Positions 55,651 through 64,000 of a stretch of DNA of 64,000 nt are shown here, in pieces (the stretch's first letter is position 1; each line of letters begins with the position of its first letter). This DNA is from Candidatus Heimdallarchaeota archaeon (GTDB lineage Archaea; Asgardarchaeota; Heimdallarchaeia; Heimdallarchaeales; Kariarchaeaceae). Below the pieces are notes generated by a model that saw only the letters and a program-made list of their open reading frames with translations, was not told the origin of the DNA and did no database searches. The translations under genes were made by a program, and so were the position numbers. The stretch is taken from positions 409,710 to 473,709 of the forward strand of contig JASBSB010000003.1 in the NCBI GenBank assembly GCA_030149205.1, in the 5' to 3' direction.

Positions 55651-56022
55651 ATGTTTGAGTTAATTATTTTCGTCTTACTAATTGCATTAATACACACAAT
55701 TGGAGAAATCATATATAAAATTGGGTCTAAAAATTATTTTTTATCTTCAAATAAATTGAGTTTCAGATCTATGATTGGCTTTTTTTTCCAGAAGTTGGTC
55801 GTGATAAGCTTAAGTTTATCTTTAATTTCAAGGATAATGTTTGGTTTTGCAATACAAAATGCAAATTTTAGTGTAGCACCTGCAATTTATTTAGCATTTA
55901 ATATTCTGCTTAGTCAAGTTGGAGGATACTTCTTTTTTAGTGAAGAAATTACAAAAACACAATTTGTGGGATTTATTTCAGTGACTATAGGGATATTTCT
56001 GATTGGTGGTACAGTAATATGA
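55651..56022 (+). CDS. SMR/EamA-like small membrane protein, first of a pair
   Basis: A 123-residue protein with four helices. The end of the protein, EEITKTQFVGFISVTIGIFLIGG, contains the EE-x(3-5)-Q-x2-G-x5-G pattern typical of SMR and EamA transporters. The stop overlaps the start of the next gene by four bases (ATGA), so it is made together with it. This arrangement matches the ArnE/ArnF-type heterodimeric flippases for lipid-linked sugars. Confidence 0.7.
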   Translation: MFELIIFVLLIALIHTIGEIIYKIGSKNYFLSSNKLSFRSMIGFFFQKLVVISLSLSLISRIMFGFAIQNANFSVAPAIYLAFNILLSQVGGYFFFSEEITKTQFVGFISVTIGIFLIGGTVI

Positions 56023-56432
56023 GAAATCGTAGTTTCTTCTTGTTGATATTTGCAGCAGCGCTTAGCTATACAATATCAGACTTATTTTTAAAATTGTCAC
56101 AGATTTCTACTTTGATTAAACTAACAGTAAATTCAAATCCTGAAAGCTATTGGTTGATATTTTTACTTATAATTGGGTTAATGTTTACTTTTTCAAACAA
56201 GATTTTGTCTGCTCTCATATTATCTAAATATCCTATAGGCATCACAACTGCTATAACCCTTTCAACAATCATAATACTAAGCGGGGTTATTGGAACATTT
56301 ATATTTAAAGAAACTGTAACTTTTATGCAAATTTTAGGATTTGTTTCCATAATTTTTGGGATCATTCTAATATCAACTAACAAAAATATAAAATCGACTA
56401 TTCCAAAACAAAGTCAAGATTTGTCCACCTAA
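56019..56432 (+). CDS. SMR/EamA-like small membrane protein, second of a pair
   Basis: A 137-residue protein with four helices, including SKYPIGITTAITLSTIIILS and the end pattern FKETVTFMQILGFVSIIFGI. The last eleven residues overlap the 3' end of the convergent epimerase gene by 35 bases. It is coupled to the preceding paralogue by an ATGA overlap, suggesting a heterodimer. A Pro residue in the third helix and a conserved Gly pattern fit the family. Confidence 0.7.
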   Translation: MRNRSFFLLIFAAALSYTISDLFLKLSQISTLIKLTVNSNPESYWLIFLLIIGLMFTFSNKILSALILSKYPIGITTAITLSTIIILSGVIGTFIFKETVTFMQILGFVSIIFGIILISTNKNIKSTIPKQSQDLST

Positions 56433-57399
56433 TGTGATCATTTGTATATTTCAAATCTAAAGGATCTTCTATTATACCAAGTTTTATTGCTTCAATAATT
56501 TGAACAACTCCCTGTATTAAATTGTATTTTGGTTCAAAGCCAATTTTGTTTTTAATCTTTTCATTTGAAACTTTATAATTCCTATTGTCATTACCATCCT
56601 CCACAATCTCAAAATTTACCTTAATTAATTTACTAATTTCAGTGATTAATTGATTCTTGTTGATATTAAACGATAATACGTTGAATATTTGAGATGAGAT
56701 ATCATTTGTTTCAAAGTTAATTATTTGAATAATACTTTCCGAAGCATCTTTTACATGTAAATAGGGTCTCCAAGAATTAGGAGAATAGATTTGAATTTTC
56801 GTTCCCATTGTTGCTTTCATTGAGATTTCATTTATCAACAAATCAAATCTCATCCTAGGTGATAATCCAAAAATTGTCCCAAATCTCAGAATTGTTAAAC
56901 GAGGTTTAGAGGTTTTAGCTAGCTTAATTAATTCTAATTCAGTATTAACCTTAGTTTGTGCATATAAGGAAAGCGGGTGTAGTTGATCATCTTCTGTTGC
57001 ATATTTTTCACCTTCCGTAACTCCATAATTGCTACAAGTAGAAATAAAAATAAATTTAGGTATAGATCGAATAGAAGCAAATTTATACAATTTTATGGAT
57101 GCATTTTGATTTACTTCCATAGTATTTGCTTGAAAATTTTCACAGAGTTGATGGCTGACATAAGCTGCTAAATGTACAATTGCATAAAACGATCCATCAA
57201 TGATATTGTTCAACTTCTCTGTATCACGGATATCCCCTTTAATAAGTGAAAACTTATCGTTATCCATCAGGTCAAGAATGTGTTGAGCACCCATCATAAA
57301 ATTATCATATATCACAACTTCGAATCCTTGGGTGAGGAGATCTCTTATTAAAATTGAACCAATATAGCCTAAGCCACCTGTTACAAGAATTTTTTTCAA
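56398..57399 (-). CDS. NAD-dependent sugar epimerase/dehydratase (extended SDR)
   Basis: A 333-residue extended SDR. ILVTGGLGYIGSILIRDLL is the cofactor motif, VHLAAYVSHQLC follows, STCSNYG is the active-site serine/threonine block and YAQTKVNTE the catalytic Tyr/Lys. The substrate is a nucleotide sugar, but UDP-, GDP- and dTDP-forms cannot be distinguished. Its stop overlaps the second small transporter gene, and the DPM-like gene lies five bases upstream on the same strand, so the two form an operon. Confidence 0.85.
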   Translation of the reverse strand: MKKILVTGGLGYIGSILIRDLLTQGFEVVIYDNFMMGAQHILDLMDNDKFSLIKGDIRDTEKLNNIIDGSFYAIVHLAAYVSHQLCENFQANTMEVNQNASIKLYKFASIRSIPKFIFISTCSNYGVTEGEKYATEDDQLHPLSLYAQTKVNTELELIKLAKTSKPRLTILRFGTIFGLSPRMRFDLLINEISMKATMGTKIQIYSPNSWRPYLHVKDASESIIQIINFETNDISSQIFNVLSFNINKNQLITEISKLIKVNFEIVEDGNDNRNYKVSNEKIKNKIGFEPKYNLIQGVVQIIEAIKLGIIEDPLDLKYTNDHIRWTNLDFVLE

Positions 57400-57403
57400 T
57401 GAA

Positions 57404-58126
57404 TCATCCCCTGAGAATTGTCACAAATATTCTCCATCCGTGTTTTATTGCACTCACTTTAGATTCTCCTGCAAATCTTGCTCTTTCAATTGAAGGAATC
57501 TCTATAAATTGATATCCCGCTTTTTTAGCTTTTATCAATACTTCTATACAATATGCAAAATCTTCAGAATTTACCTGAATTTTTTCGAAGGCGTCCTTTG
57601 GGAAGGCAGCATAGAGAAAAAGTGCATCAGAAACTCCAAGGTTATGGCGAAAATTAGTGAACCAAGTAAAAAATTTATTCCCTAAACCCCGTATAAAGGT
57701 GTCATCATCAGTTCCAGAATTATGAGTATACCTAGATGCAATTGCAATTGTATTTGGGTTTTGATTTACAATATCTACAAGTTTAGGGAGATCTTGAGGA
57801 TTATGAGAACCGTCCCCATCCATTAAAACAATTATTTCCCCTTTAGATTTTTCAATTCCCTCTTTAAATGCAGAACCATACCCCTTCCCATTTTGTCTTA
57901 AGACAGAGTATCCAGCCTCTTCTACTTCTTTAACAGTATTATCTGTTGAGTTCCCATCGATAATCAAAATTTCGGTAATTTTTTCTTTCGGCATTTCTTT
58001 TAGTACAGATCCAATACATCCTTCTTCATTGTATGTAGGAATCACCACAGATACACCTTTATCAATTGATGCATTCACAATCAGAAACGATTGTACTAAT
58101 AAATAGACTTTATGATTAATCCTCAA
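57404..58126 (-). CDS. GT2 glycosyltransferase, dolichyl-phosphate mannose synthase-like
   Basis: A 224-240 residue enzyme that charges a polyprenyl phosphate with a sugar. GVSVVIPTYNEEGCIGSVL, ILIIDGNSTDNT, KGYGSAFKEGIEKSKGE, MDGDGSHNPQDLPKL and the FAYCIEVLIKAKKAGYQF block match DPM1/ArnC-type proteins; no C-terminal membrane helices follow. The GTG at 58078 is a possible start, with TCTATTTATT as a TATA-like element about 27 bases before it. It is divergent from the DegT-type gene. Confidence 0.88.
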   Translation of the reverse strand: MRINHKVYLLVQSFLIVNASIDKGVSVVIPTYNEEGCIGSVLKEMPKEKITEILIIDGNSTDNTVKEVEEAGYSVLRQNGKGYGSAFKEGIEKSKGEIIVLMDGDGSHNPQDLPKLVDIVNQNPNTIAIASRYTHNSGTDDDTFIRGLGNKFFTWFTNFRHNLGVSDALFLYAAFPKDAFEKIQVNSEDFAYCIEVLIKAKKAGYQFIEIPSIERARFAGESKVSAIKHGWRIFVTILRG

Positions 58127-58167
58127 TTTTCTTTAAATGATCAGAAAAAAATTTATAGATCCTTAAA

Positions 58168-59265
58168 ATGAATAAAAATATGACTCAAACCTTTATTCCT
58201 CAAATGGAACCGGTTTACGGAGAAGAGGAAAAACTTGCACTTATACAATATCTGAATGAAGGAGGTTGGGGCACTGAATTTAACAAAACTTTAGAGTTTG
58301 AAAATAAAGTGGCCAAATTTACCAATGTAAAATATGCGATCGCAACTAATAATGGCACTATATCATTGACCTTAAGTATGCTGTCTTTAGGATTGAAGCC
58401 AGGAGATGAAGTTTTAATTCCAAACCTTACGATGATAGCAACGTATACATCTGCTTTAATGATAGGTCTAAAACCAATATTGGTTGATATTGACCCTACC
58501 AATTTATGCATAAATATTGAAGAAGCTAGACGAAAAATAGGAAAAAAAACAAAAGCATTGGTATATGTATCTCTTAATGGGAGATCTCATGATATGAATA
58601 TGGTCAAAGACTTTTGCATTGATAATAATCTCTTTCTTATTGAAGATGCAGCACAATCATTAGGCTCTTATAATTTTGATAAGAAACATTTGGGATCATT
58701 CGGAGATTTTGGATCTCTCTCATTTAGCACACCCAAAATAATCAGTACTGGGCAAGGAGGAATGATATTAACAAATGATGAAGATTTAGCTCACAAAGTG
58801 AGAAAATTAAAAAATTTCGGTAGGATTGAAGGTGGAAATGATTATCATGACTCAGTAGGTTATAATTTTAAATTTACAGATTTCCAAGCAGTTATTGGTA
58901 TAGAACAAATGAAAAAATTACCAAATAGAATCAAATGGAAAAAAGAAATGTATGAACTTTATGAGGAATTATTGAACCATAAATTTGTAGAGTTTATACA
59001 TACTGATCTTAAGAGGACATCCCCATGGTTTATCGATATTTATATCTCTGAACGATCTAAGTTGATGAAGATTTTAAAAACTAACAATTATGGATCTAGG
59101 CCGATTTATCCACCTATAAGTTCCCAACCAATATTAAATTTAAATGAGAAATTTCCTGTAACTGAAAAATATTCAAATAGAGGACTTTGGTTACCCTCTA
59201 GTTCAAGTCTGACAGAAGATGACATAATTGCTTTATCGAATTGTATTAATGAATGGATCCGATAG
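58168..59265 (+). CDS. DegT/DnrJ/EryC1/StrS-family sugar aminotransferase
   Basis: A 365-residue PLP enzyme that aminates keto-sugars of nucleotide sugars. The aspartate motif LIEDAAQSLGS and the lysine motif FSTPKIISTGQGG, which forms the internal aldimine, are present, with ATNNGTISLTLSM for the phosphate loop. Close pairing with GMD, which makes GDP-4-keto-6-deoxymannose, suggests GDP-perosamine synthesis; a dTDP-sugar substrate from RmlB is the alternative. Confidence 0.88.
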   Translation: MNKNMTQTFIPQMEPVYGEEEKLALIQYLNEGGWGTEFNKTLEFENKVAKFTNVKYAIATNNGTISLTLSMLSLGLKPGDEVLIPNLTMIATYTSALMIGLKPILVDIDPTNLCINIEEARRKIGKKTKALVYVSLNGRSHDMNMVKDFCIDNNLFLIEDAAQSLGSYNFDKKHLGSFGDFGSLSFSTPKIISTGQGGMILTNDEDLAHKVRKLKNFGRIEGGNDYHDSVGYNFKFTDFQAVIGIEQMKKLPNRIKWKKEMYELYEELLNHKFVEFIHTDLKRTSPWFIDIYISERSKLMKILKTNNYGSRPIYPPISSQPILNLNEKFPVTEKYSNRGLWLPSSSSLTEDDIIALSNCINEWIR

Positions 59266-59309
59266 TAAATGAATAAAAGATTTAAAAAGTTTTTTTTGTA
59301 CTTAAGGCT

Positions 59310-60365
59310 GTGACTAAAATTGCGTTAATTACTGGCATAACTGGTCAAGATGGCTCATATTTGGTAGAATACCTCCTATCTTTGAATTATGAAGTTCATG
59401 GAATCATTCGAAGGTCTTCTTCCTTCAATACGAGGAGAATTGATCATTTATATAAGGATAGTCATGCGGAAAATGTGAATTTGTTTTTGCACTATGGAGA
59501 TATAACAGATTATGGTAGACTTTCAGGATTGATTAGAGAGATACAGCCAGATGAGGTCTATAATCTTGCTGCACAAAGTCACGTAAGAGTAAGTTTTGAT
59601 ATGCCAGAATATACTGGACAAGCTACTGCACTTGGGACGACTTGTATATTAGAAGCACTTAGAAAAAACAATGGGGACACGAAATTTTATCAGGCTTCCT
59701 CATCTGAAATGTTTGGAAGCGCCTTACCACCACAATCAGAAGTTACAAGATTTCATCCGAGAAGTCCTTATGCTGTCGCTAAAGTTTATTCATTTTGGAT
59801 GACTGTAAATTACAGAGAAGCCTATGGAATGCATGCTTCAAACGGTATACTATTTAATCATGAATCACCTAGAAGGGGAGAAACCTTTGTAACTAAAAAA
59901 ATAACCTCTGCAGCAGCAAAAATCAAAAAAGGTATTCAAAAGTTCCTTTATCTTGGTAACTTAAATTCAAAAAGAGATTGGGGATTTACTCCAGAATACG
60001 TAAAGGGTATGTATGATATACTCCAATTAGATAAACCAGTAGATCTAGTTTTAGCCACAGGTAAATCTGCTTCTGTTTATGAATTTTTAGAATACGTGTT
60101 CGAATACGCTGACCTCGATCCAGATAAGCATATAAAAATTGACCCAAGGTATTTTAGACCTTCAGAGGTTGAATCATTATTAGGTGACATATCTAAGGCA
60201 AAAAACACAATAGGATGGTCACCAAAAGTTAATATCAAGGATTTAGCAAAAATTATGACTGATTTTGATTTCCTTGAAAATGGTTTAGAACCAATCGGAG
60301 AAGGGGTTAAAATTATGGAAAGACTTGGCTTAAATTGGACTAAAATTCCAAGGAATATGATTTGA
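59310..60365 (+). CDS. gmd: GDP-mannose 4,6-dehydratase
   Basis: A 351-residue SDR from a GTG start. Family-specific features are the NADP motif [37 protein letters not shown], the catalytic SSSEMFG and [10 protein letters not shown], and [19 protein letters not shown]. Product is GDP-4-keto-6-deoxymannose, precursor of GDP-fucose, GDP-rhamnose and GDP-perosamine. It follows the aminotransferase gene by 44 bases on the same strand. Confidence 0.95.
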   Translation: MTKIALITGITGQDGSYLVEYLLSLNYEVHGIIRRSSSFNTRRIDHLYKDSHAENVNLFLHYGDITDYGRLSGLIREIQPDEVYNLAAQSHVRVSFDMPEYTGQATALGTTCILEALRKNNGDTKFYQASSSEMFGSALPPQSEVTRFHPRSPYAVAKVYSFWMTVNYREAYGMHASNGILFNHESPRRGETFVTKKITSAAAKIKKGIQKFLYLGNLNSKRDWGFTPEYVKGMYDILQLDKPVDLVLATGKSASVYEFLEYVFEYADLDPDKHIKIDPRYFRPSEVESLLGDISKAKNTIGWSPKVNIKDLAKIMTDFDFLENGLEPIGEGVKIMERLGLNWTKIPRNMI

Positions 60366-60559
60366 CTTCAAATTATTCATTTGTGTCATGACAATCATAA
60401 ATCTAAAATTATCTATATTTATATATCACAATTTGCCTTATATAAAAAACCTTATACCTGATTACTATTATTCTTAAAATGGTTGATTTTTTGAGAGATG
60501 AAGATGGGGAAGCTTAAACTAGGAATTAATCTCAATCTATTCTTATCCCTCTCTTTGAA

Positions 60560-62596
60560 TTAAAGATTCATAACTTGATAAACAAATAATGAATTTTGAT
60601 TGTAAACGAAGGTTGCTTTTAATGAAAATTCTTTTTGATCAAGAACAATAGAGTTCCACAATTTATTGGAAATAATCGGGAAATTTTTATACGATTGAGT
60701 AATAAAAGGTGATGTTTCTTGAGGTATAATTAAAATTGTAAAATTATTTACTTTTAAGTATTGAACAAATTCTGAGTAATTTGAGTTTGAAGAATTTGCC
60801 CAATTAGCTATATTTCTAAATGTTTGCGATAAATCTAATTGGATTTGATAAACAAACAATGAGTTTACTCCATGAAATGGTAATGCAACCCTAGACCCGA
60901 TAAAGTTTGTTTTGAAGTACTGGGCCAGTGGTTCGAAGGGGTAGACCAACTGATTATAATAAATATTCGCATCGTTATTCCTTTCTTGTTGAGTATTCAG
61001 AAAATTTAGGTTCAAAAGAATTATCAACAAAAAAATAGTCAATAATTGATGTTTGTTTAATCTGAATCTGGTTATTCTTTGACTTTTATAAGGTATTTTT
61101 TGCTTAAAGTCAATAATAAAAACAAATAAAAGAACAAACCACAAAAGAATAGCAGGAGCAATAAAGCGATCAACTCTCCCAGCCCAACTTCCATCAGTCT
61201 CCAAACTTATATACCATAGAGAAATTATTGTAAGAATGCTTAAAATTAAAGATATTTTTTGTTTATTAGATCTATATTTAAACAAATATAAAAGGACGGA
61301 TATGACAACCACAGAGACCACCGTCCATCCTATTAACTGAGGAGATAATATAAAATAATCATAAATTGTGAACTTATCGAATGGATTAAGTGATAACTTA
61401 CTTAATTGTAATTTTCTTCCATTGGTAGAACCGTTTGGTATCAGAGTTGCATTAATTATCCAGACCAAACCAACAAAGATTGGCACAAAAACCAACCATA
61501 ATTCGTATAAGATTTCTCTTGTGTAGACTTTGCTTCGCATTTTGATAACATTATAGTATAAATTCTTTTTCTTAACAAAATATAACATTACAAAAGTTGC
61601 CATAAGAATAATTAATGTTCTTCTATATAACAGGCCAAAAAGAACATAGAAACTATAACCTTCTAAATCGTGTAAATTATCCGTTTTTAAATATTTAAGT
61701 ATATATCTAACACTAATTACAAAAAATAATCCCTCTCCAGTGGTTTGATAAAATACACTAGAAAACGCCACATACACAGGATTACTAAGTATGAATAATG
61801 TAAATATGGACAGAAGGATATACGAATAATTGTCTGAATCCAAATCAGTTAAGTCCTCGACTAATTTAAATGAAAAATAAATCATTAATATGAATAAGAA
61901 AATTGATAAAATTCTTAAGCTTAAGCCACTAAATCCAAATATTCCAATAAACAAATTGCCTAGAAGAACATGGATAGGAGGAAATCTTACAAAACTAAAA
62001 AATGTTTGCGGAACAAGCAAATGAGTATAGTTTTGAATAAAATAATGTAAAATGCCAGTAAAAGATAATGATCCAATTACCAGACCAATAATAAATGAAA
62101 TCAATTTAAATTTATTTATACTTTGTGCATCAATATACTTCTCAAGTTTTACAACTAGATAAATTGAACCTATAATCAAAGCTCCTAAAATTAATAGGGT
62201 TGAAATTCTCCCAGTAATTGTTCCAACTTGCTTTAAAGAAATTATTTGATTAATATAGTAAACTGCATAAATATGTGATGGTTCATCAGCTCCTGAAGAT
62301 ATTGGAGTGAATACGAACACTTGATAAAAAATGGTAGTTAATAAAGCAATGATACTAAGTTGTATACACGGTTTCCTCCATGATTCATTTGAATCAAACT
62401 CAAAATGTGTTTTTTCTTGGGTTCTCTTAGAAAAGTGTAAGTTAGCTAAAAAAATAAATATGATTAGACTAATAAATAGGAATATTCTAACTTCGGTTAC
62501 AATCAAATTACTTGATAAAAGCCAAGTTGGGTAAAAAATAAAGGCCACCACCAATAATGTCGTAATTAAAGAATTATAACTTAGAGAAATTTTCAT
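60560..62596 (-). CDS. Large GT-C-like (GT39/ArnT-type) membrane protein
   Basis: A 678-residue protein with about 12-13 membrane helices and a soluble C-terminal domain of about 130 residues. The first external loop carries SSGADEPSHIYAVYYINQI with acidic residues near a helix start, the position of the catalytic acid in GT-C transferases; FVRFPPIHVLLGNLFIGIFG is the P-P-x-H-x2-L-type second block. The C-terminal domain is extracytosolic and resembles ArnT/oligosaccharyltransferase tails in size only. Substrate unknown; likely the external step of the glycan pathway. Confidence 0.65.
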   Translation of the reverse strand: MKISLSYNSLITTLLVVAFIFYPTWLLSSNLIVTEVRIFLFISLIIFIFLANLHFSKRTQEKTHFEFDSNESWRKPCIQLSIIALLTTIFYQVFVFTPISSGADEPSHIYAVYYINQIISLKQVGTITGRISTLLILGALIIGSIYLVVKLEKYIDAQSINKFKLISFIIGLVIGSLSFTGILHYFIQNYTHLLVPQTFFSFVRFPPIHVLLGNLFIGIFGFSGLSLRILSIFLFILMIYFSFKLVEDLTDLDSDNYSYILLSIFTLFILSNPVYVAFSSVFYQTTGEGLFFVISVRYILKYLKTDNLHDLEGYSFYVLFGLLYRRTLIILMATFVMLYFVKKKNLYYNVIKMRSKVYTREILYELWLVFVPIFVGLVWIINATLIPNGSTNGRKLQLSKLSLNPFDKFTIYDYFILSPQLIGWTVVSVVVISVLLYLFKYRSNKQKISLILSILTIISLWYISLETDGSWAGRVDRFIAPAILLWFVLLFVFIIDFKQKIPYKSQRITRFRLNKHQLLTIFLLIILLNLNFLNTQQERNNDANIYYNQLVYPFEPLAQYFKTNFIGSRVALPFHGVNSLFVYQIQLDLSQTFRNIANWANSSNSNYSEFVQYLKVNNFTILIIPQETSPFITQSYKNFPIISNKLWNSIVLDQKEFSLKATFVYNQNSLFVYQVMNL

Positions 62597-62952
62597 AATT
62601 GTAGATCCAAAATTAAAATTTAAAACGTTCGATACTGTATTCTGTTAGAGGTGTACTAGGACTTTATTTTTGTTCAATTATTTTTCACTGATATTGAATT
62701 AATAAAAATTGAAACTTTGACATTTGTAACTTCAAGCGAAAATAGGTTCATTTTCGGAAAACTAACAAGGTTGGACAATAAGTTAAAACCTTTAAGTTTA
62801 ATCGACCTCATAAATTCACTTTTCCCACAATAAAGATGTATAAAAACTTGAAAATTTAATTCAATATAATTTTCTTTAAAGAAATTTAATTTAGCTGTAT
62901 TTTCCAATATGTGTAAATAAATTTGTTTTGAAATATAATTTTCTCATCCACT
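62597..62952. other. Intergenic region between the glycan locus and insertion-sequence remnants
   Basis: About 350 AT-rich bases. A 77-codon minus-strand frame exists but its composition follows the AT bias and has no family features. It is the boundary between the glycan genes and the higher-GC insertion-sequence DNA. Confidence 0.35.
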
Positions 62953-63634
62953 TTAGATGGGCTGAGTTATAAACCAAACAAAATGACACAACAAGCTTCT
63001 GAGGTTGTTATTCTCAGTGATGTCCTTCATAATAGAATACATGAACTCTAACTCACTAAACATATTTTCAACTTTCGTCCTGAAGTGACTTCTGTTGTTT
63101 TTCCTATTGATCCCAACTTGCTACCTCTGATAGCAAGTGAATTGATACAGATGGGGATAAAAATCAGATAAGACTATGTTCCTCTCGCTGTGTATTACCG
63201 CGGTGATTTCCTCTTGATCACACCATAGAAGGATCTTGTAATCCCAATAAAACTTGACTGCATGCCGATGATGCAAACCCCCCACTAAAGCCATGTGAAG
63301 GTATCCATCTACAGGGAGCCAAAAACCCTGGAAACAAAGAGTCTGGCAACTGACAGGTGAATACATACTCTGCTAGGCAGAACACCTCCCAGATGCACCT
63401 TCTTGAAAAAGAGATGCTATCTTGAACAGGTCAGTTCTCTACCACCTCTTCAGTTTGCAGATGCTTCCAGACCGGAAGTCTATACTGATTTATCAACAAC
63501 CAATCCCTTAATCTGCTTCTTCCAATTAAGATTTTTGACTCTTTGATCTTACACAGAAAATGCTCCATGTCCCAAACGAAACTTCTTAAAATGTGAGAAG
63601 AGATCGCTGGTGTTTGATGTTCTAGAATTTCCAC
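62953..63634 (-). pseudogene. Decayed DDE-type transposase
   Basis: Three parts of one transposase can be read from right to left. The N-terminal part (63634-63431, GTG start after AAAGAGGTG) has ISSHILRSFVWDMEHF and ends at a stop. The middle part (63366-63121) has HAVKFYWDYKILLWCDQEE with a YK...D pattern. After an in-frame TAG, the same frame continues as GINRKNNRSHFRTKVENMF, the basic R...H..TKVE block found near the C-terminus of IS4/IS5-type DDE transposases, and ends at 62953. At least one frame change and one nonsense codon disable it. GC is higher than in neighbouring genes, a sign of foreign origin. Confidence 0.6.
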
Positions 63635-63716
63635 CTCTTTTATTATAAATCCGGTGAGTTAAGAGAGGTCCCTAGTGGTTCAAAAGGTGATAACAGAAAG
63701 AAAAAATTAACTTGAA

Positions 63717-63763
63717 GCTTGTCCCAAAACTCCTGGGACAAGCATTGAGCCCTCAGGCTCAAT
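63717..63763. repeat. Two adjacent perfect hairpins upstream of a transposase
   Basis: GCTTGTCCCA-N7-TGGGACAAGC (63717-63743) is a perfect 10-base stem, followed directly by ATTGAGCC-CTCA-GGCTCAAT (63744-63763), a perfect 8-base stem with a 4-base loop. They lie about 90 bases before the plus-strand transposase start and could stop read-in transcription, serve as element ends, or belong to a structured RNA. Confidence 0.6.
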
Positions 63764-63851
63764 GGATGAAAGATTTTCAGATGAGAGAGAACCTCGCTTG
63801 AGATTCGGCTAGAATCGAACTAGATATATAGTAGAGGGTCAGAACTGACTA

Positions 63852-64000
63852 GTGCGAACAACACAGGTCATTGACCCCCATGTACTGTCCGAATTTCTCA
63901 TCTTAAATCAAGATTTCCTTCGTCCCAAGTTCCCAGACGCAAAAAGAACCTCAAAACTGGGCAGACCAAGAATTGGTCTGAGATGGGTGCTGGCCGCCAT
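63852..64000 (+). CDS. Transposase N-terminus, truncated by window end
   Basis: A frame from GTG 63852 runs off the window for 49 codons. It contains HVLSEFLILNQDFLRPKF and then KLGRPRIGLRWVLAAI, the GRPR-x5-R-x-V-L-x-A-I block that starts many IS5/IS1182-type DDE transposases. The catalytic domain would lie beyond the edge. It is unlike the decayed transposase next to it in sequence, so a second element is present. Confidence 0.5.
   Translation, partial: MRTTQVIDPHVLSEFLILNQDFLRPKFPDAKRTSKLGRPRIGLRWVLAA

Noticed and set aside
62674..62907. 77-residue minus-strand frame
   Set aside because: No domain pattern, amino acid use explained by AT-rich DNA, no coupling to a neighbour.
63800..63835. 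tRNA T-loop-like sequence on the minus strand (AGTTCGATTCT)
   Set aside because: The T stem is only four palindromic base pairs and no acceptor, D or anticodon arm can be formed around it.
1..64000. CRISPR array, rRNA or tRNA genes
   Set aside because: No regularly spaced repeats, no rRNA-like sequence and no complete tRNA cloverleaf were seen.

Overview
The window is archaeal chromosomal DNA, AT-rich and gene-dense. Three lines of evidence support this: an rps8e-srp19-gar1 operon that exists only in archaea and eukaryotes, AT-rich TATA-type promoters with very short or absent leaders, and a geranylgeranyl-reductase-family enzyme of archaeal lipid metabolism. RING-like zinc proteins, a probable longin-fold protein paired with a MinD/ParA ATPase, a menaquinone gene and a kinase/PP2C/vWA signalling module suggest an Asgard archaeon, perhaps Heimdallarchaeia-like. 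That placement is inference; no rRNA or other decisive marker is present.

Layout. 0.1-2.3 kb: SufR-like regulator and an MFS transporter. 2.4-7.2 kb: a minus-strand operon of vWA protein, Ser/Thr-kinase-like protein, PP2C phosphatase with a long disordered linker, and an unrecognised Cys-rich protein; it resembles the TerY-P (vWA/PP2C/kinase) triads. 7.3-9.5 kb: GNAT-like protein and zinc-type MDR dehydrogenase. 9.6-10.7 kb: gar1, srp19, rps8e. 10.9-11.7 kb: two small membrane proteins, the first with an apparent one-base frameshift. 12.2-14.4 kb: membrane pyrophosphatase. 14.6-16.1 kb: MinD-like ATPase plus a longin/roadblock-like protein. 16.1-18.6 kb: an orphan IorB-like protein and an internally duplicated small protein. 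18.8-20.9 kb: a small accessory patch with a structured element, a DUF3800 protein and a PD-(D/E)XK-like protein with tandem repeats.

20.9-31.5 kb: metabolic and transport genes: an S9 peptidase, a LigB/DODA-type dioxygenase, a copper P-type ATPase with two extra cupredoxin-like domains, a geranylgeranyl-reductase-family flavoprotein, an amino-acid permease and MenB. 31.6-41.2 kb is the most unusual stretch. A membrane-anchored RING-like protein is divergent from an operon of a TPR protein, a giant protein of about 2120 residues with two zinc ribbons and roughly fifty membrane helices, and a soluble protein with an all-eight-ligand RING-like domain. 41.5-43.1 kb: an orphan restriction-endonuclease-like protein and a DUF1059 protein.

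43.7-62.6 kb is a surface-glycan locus on both strands. It has RmlA, RmlB, RmlC and RmlD for dTDP-L-rhamnose, GDP-mannose 4,6-dehydratase with a DegT-type aminotransferase and a GDP-fucose-synthase-like reductase for GDP-deoxysugars, further epimerase/SDR genes, three GT2 glycosyltransferases, a methyltransferase, a GNAT protein, SMR/EamA-like small transporters and two large GT-C-like membrane proteins. Together they could make activated sugars, load them on a lipid carrier, flip them and transfer them outside. From about 62.9 kb the composition changes: a decayed transposase, a pair of strong hairpins, and the start of another transposase cut by the window end.
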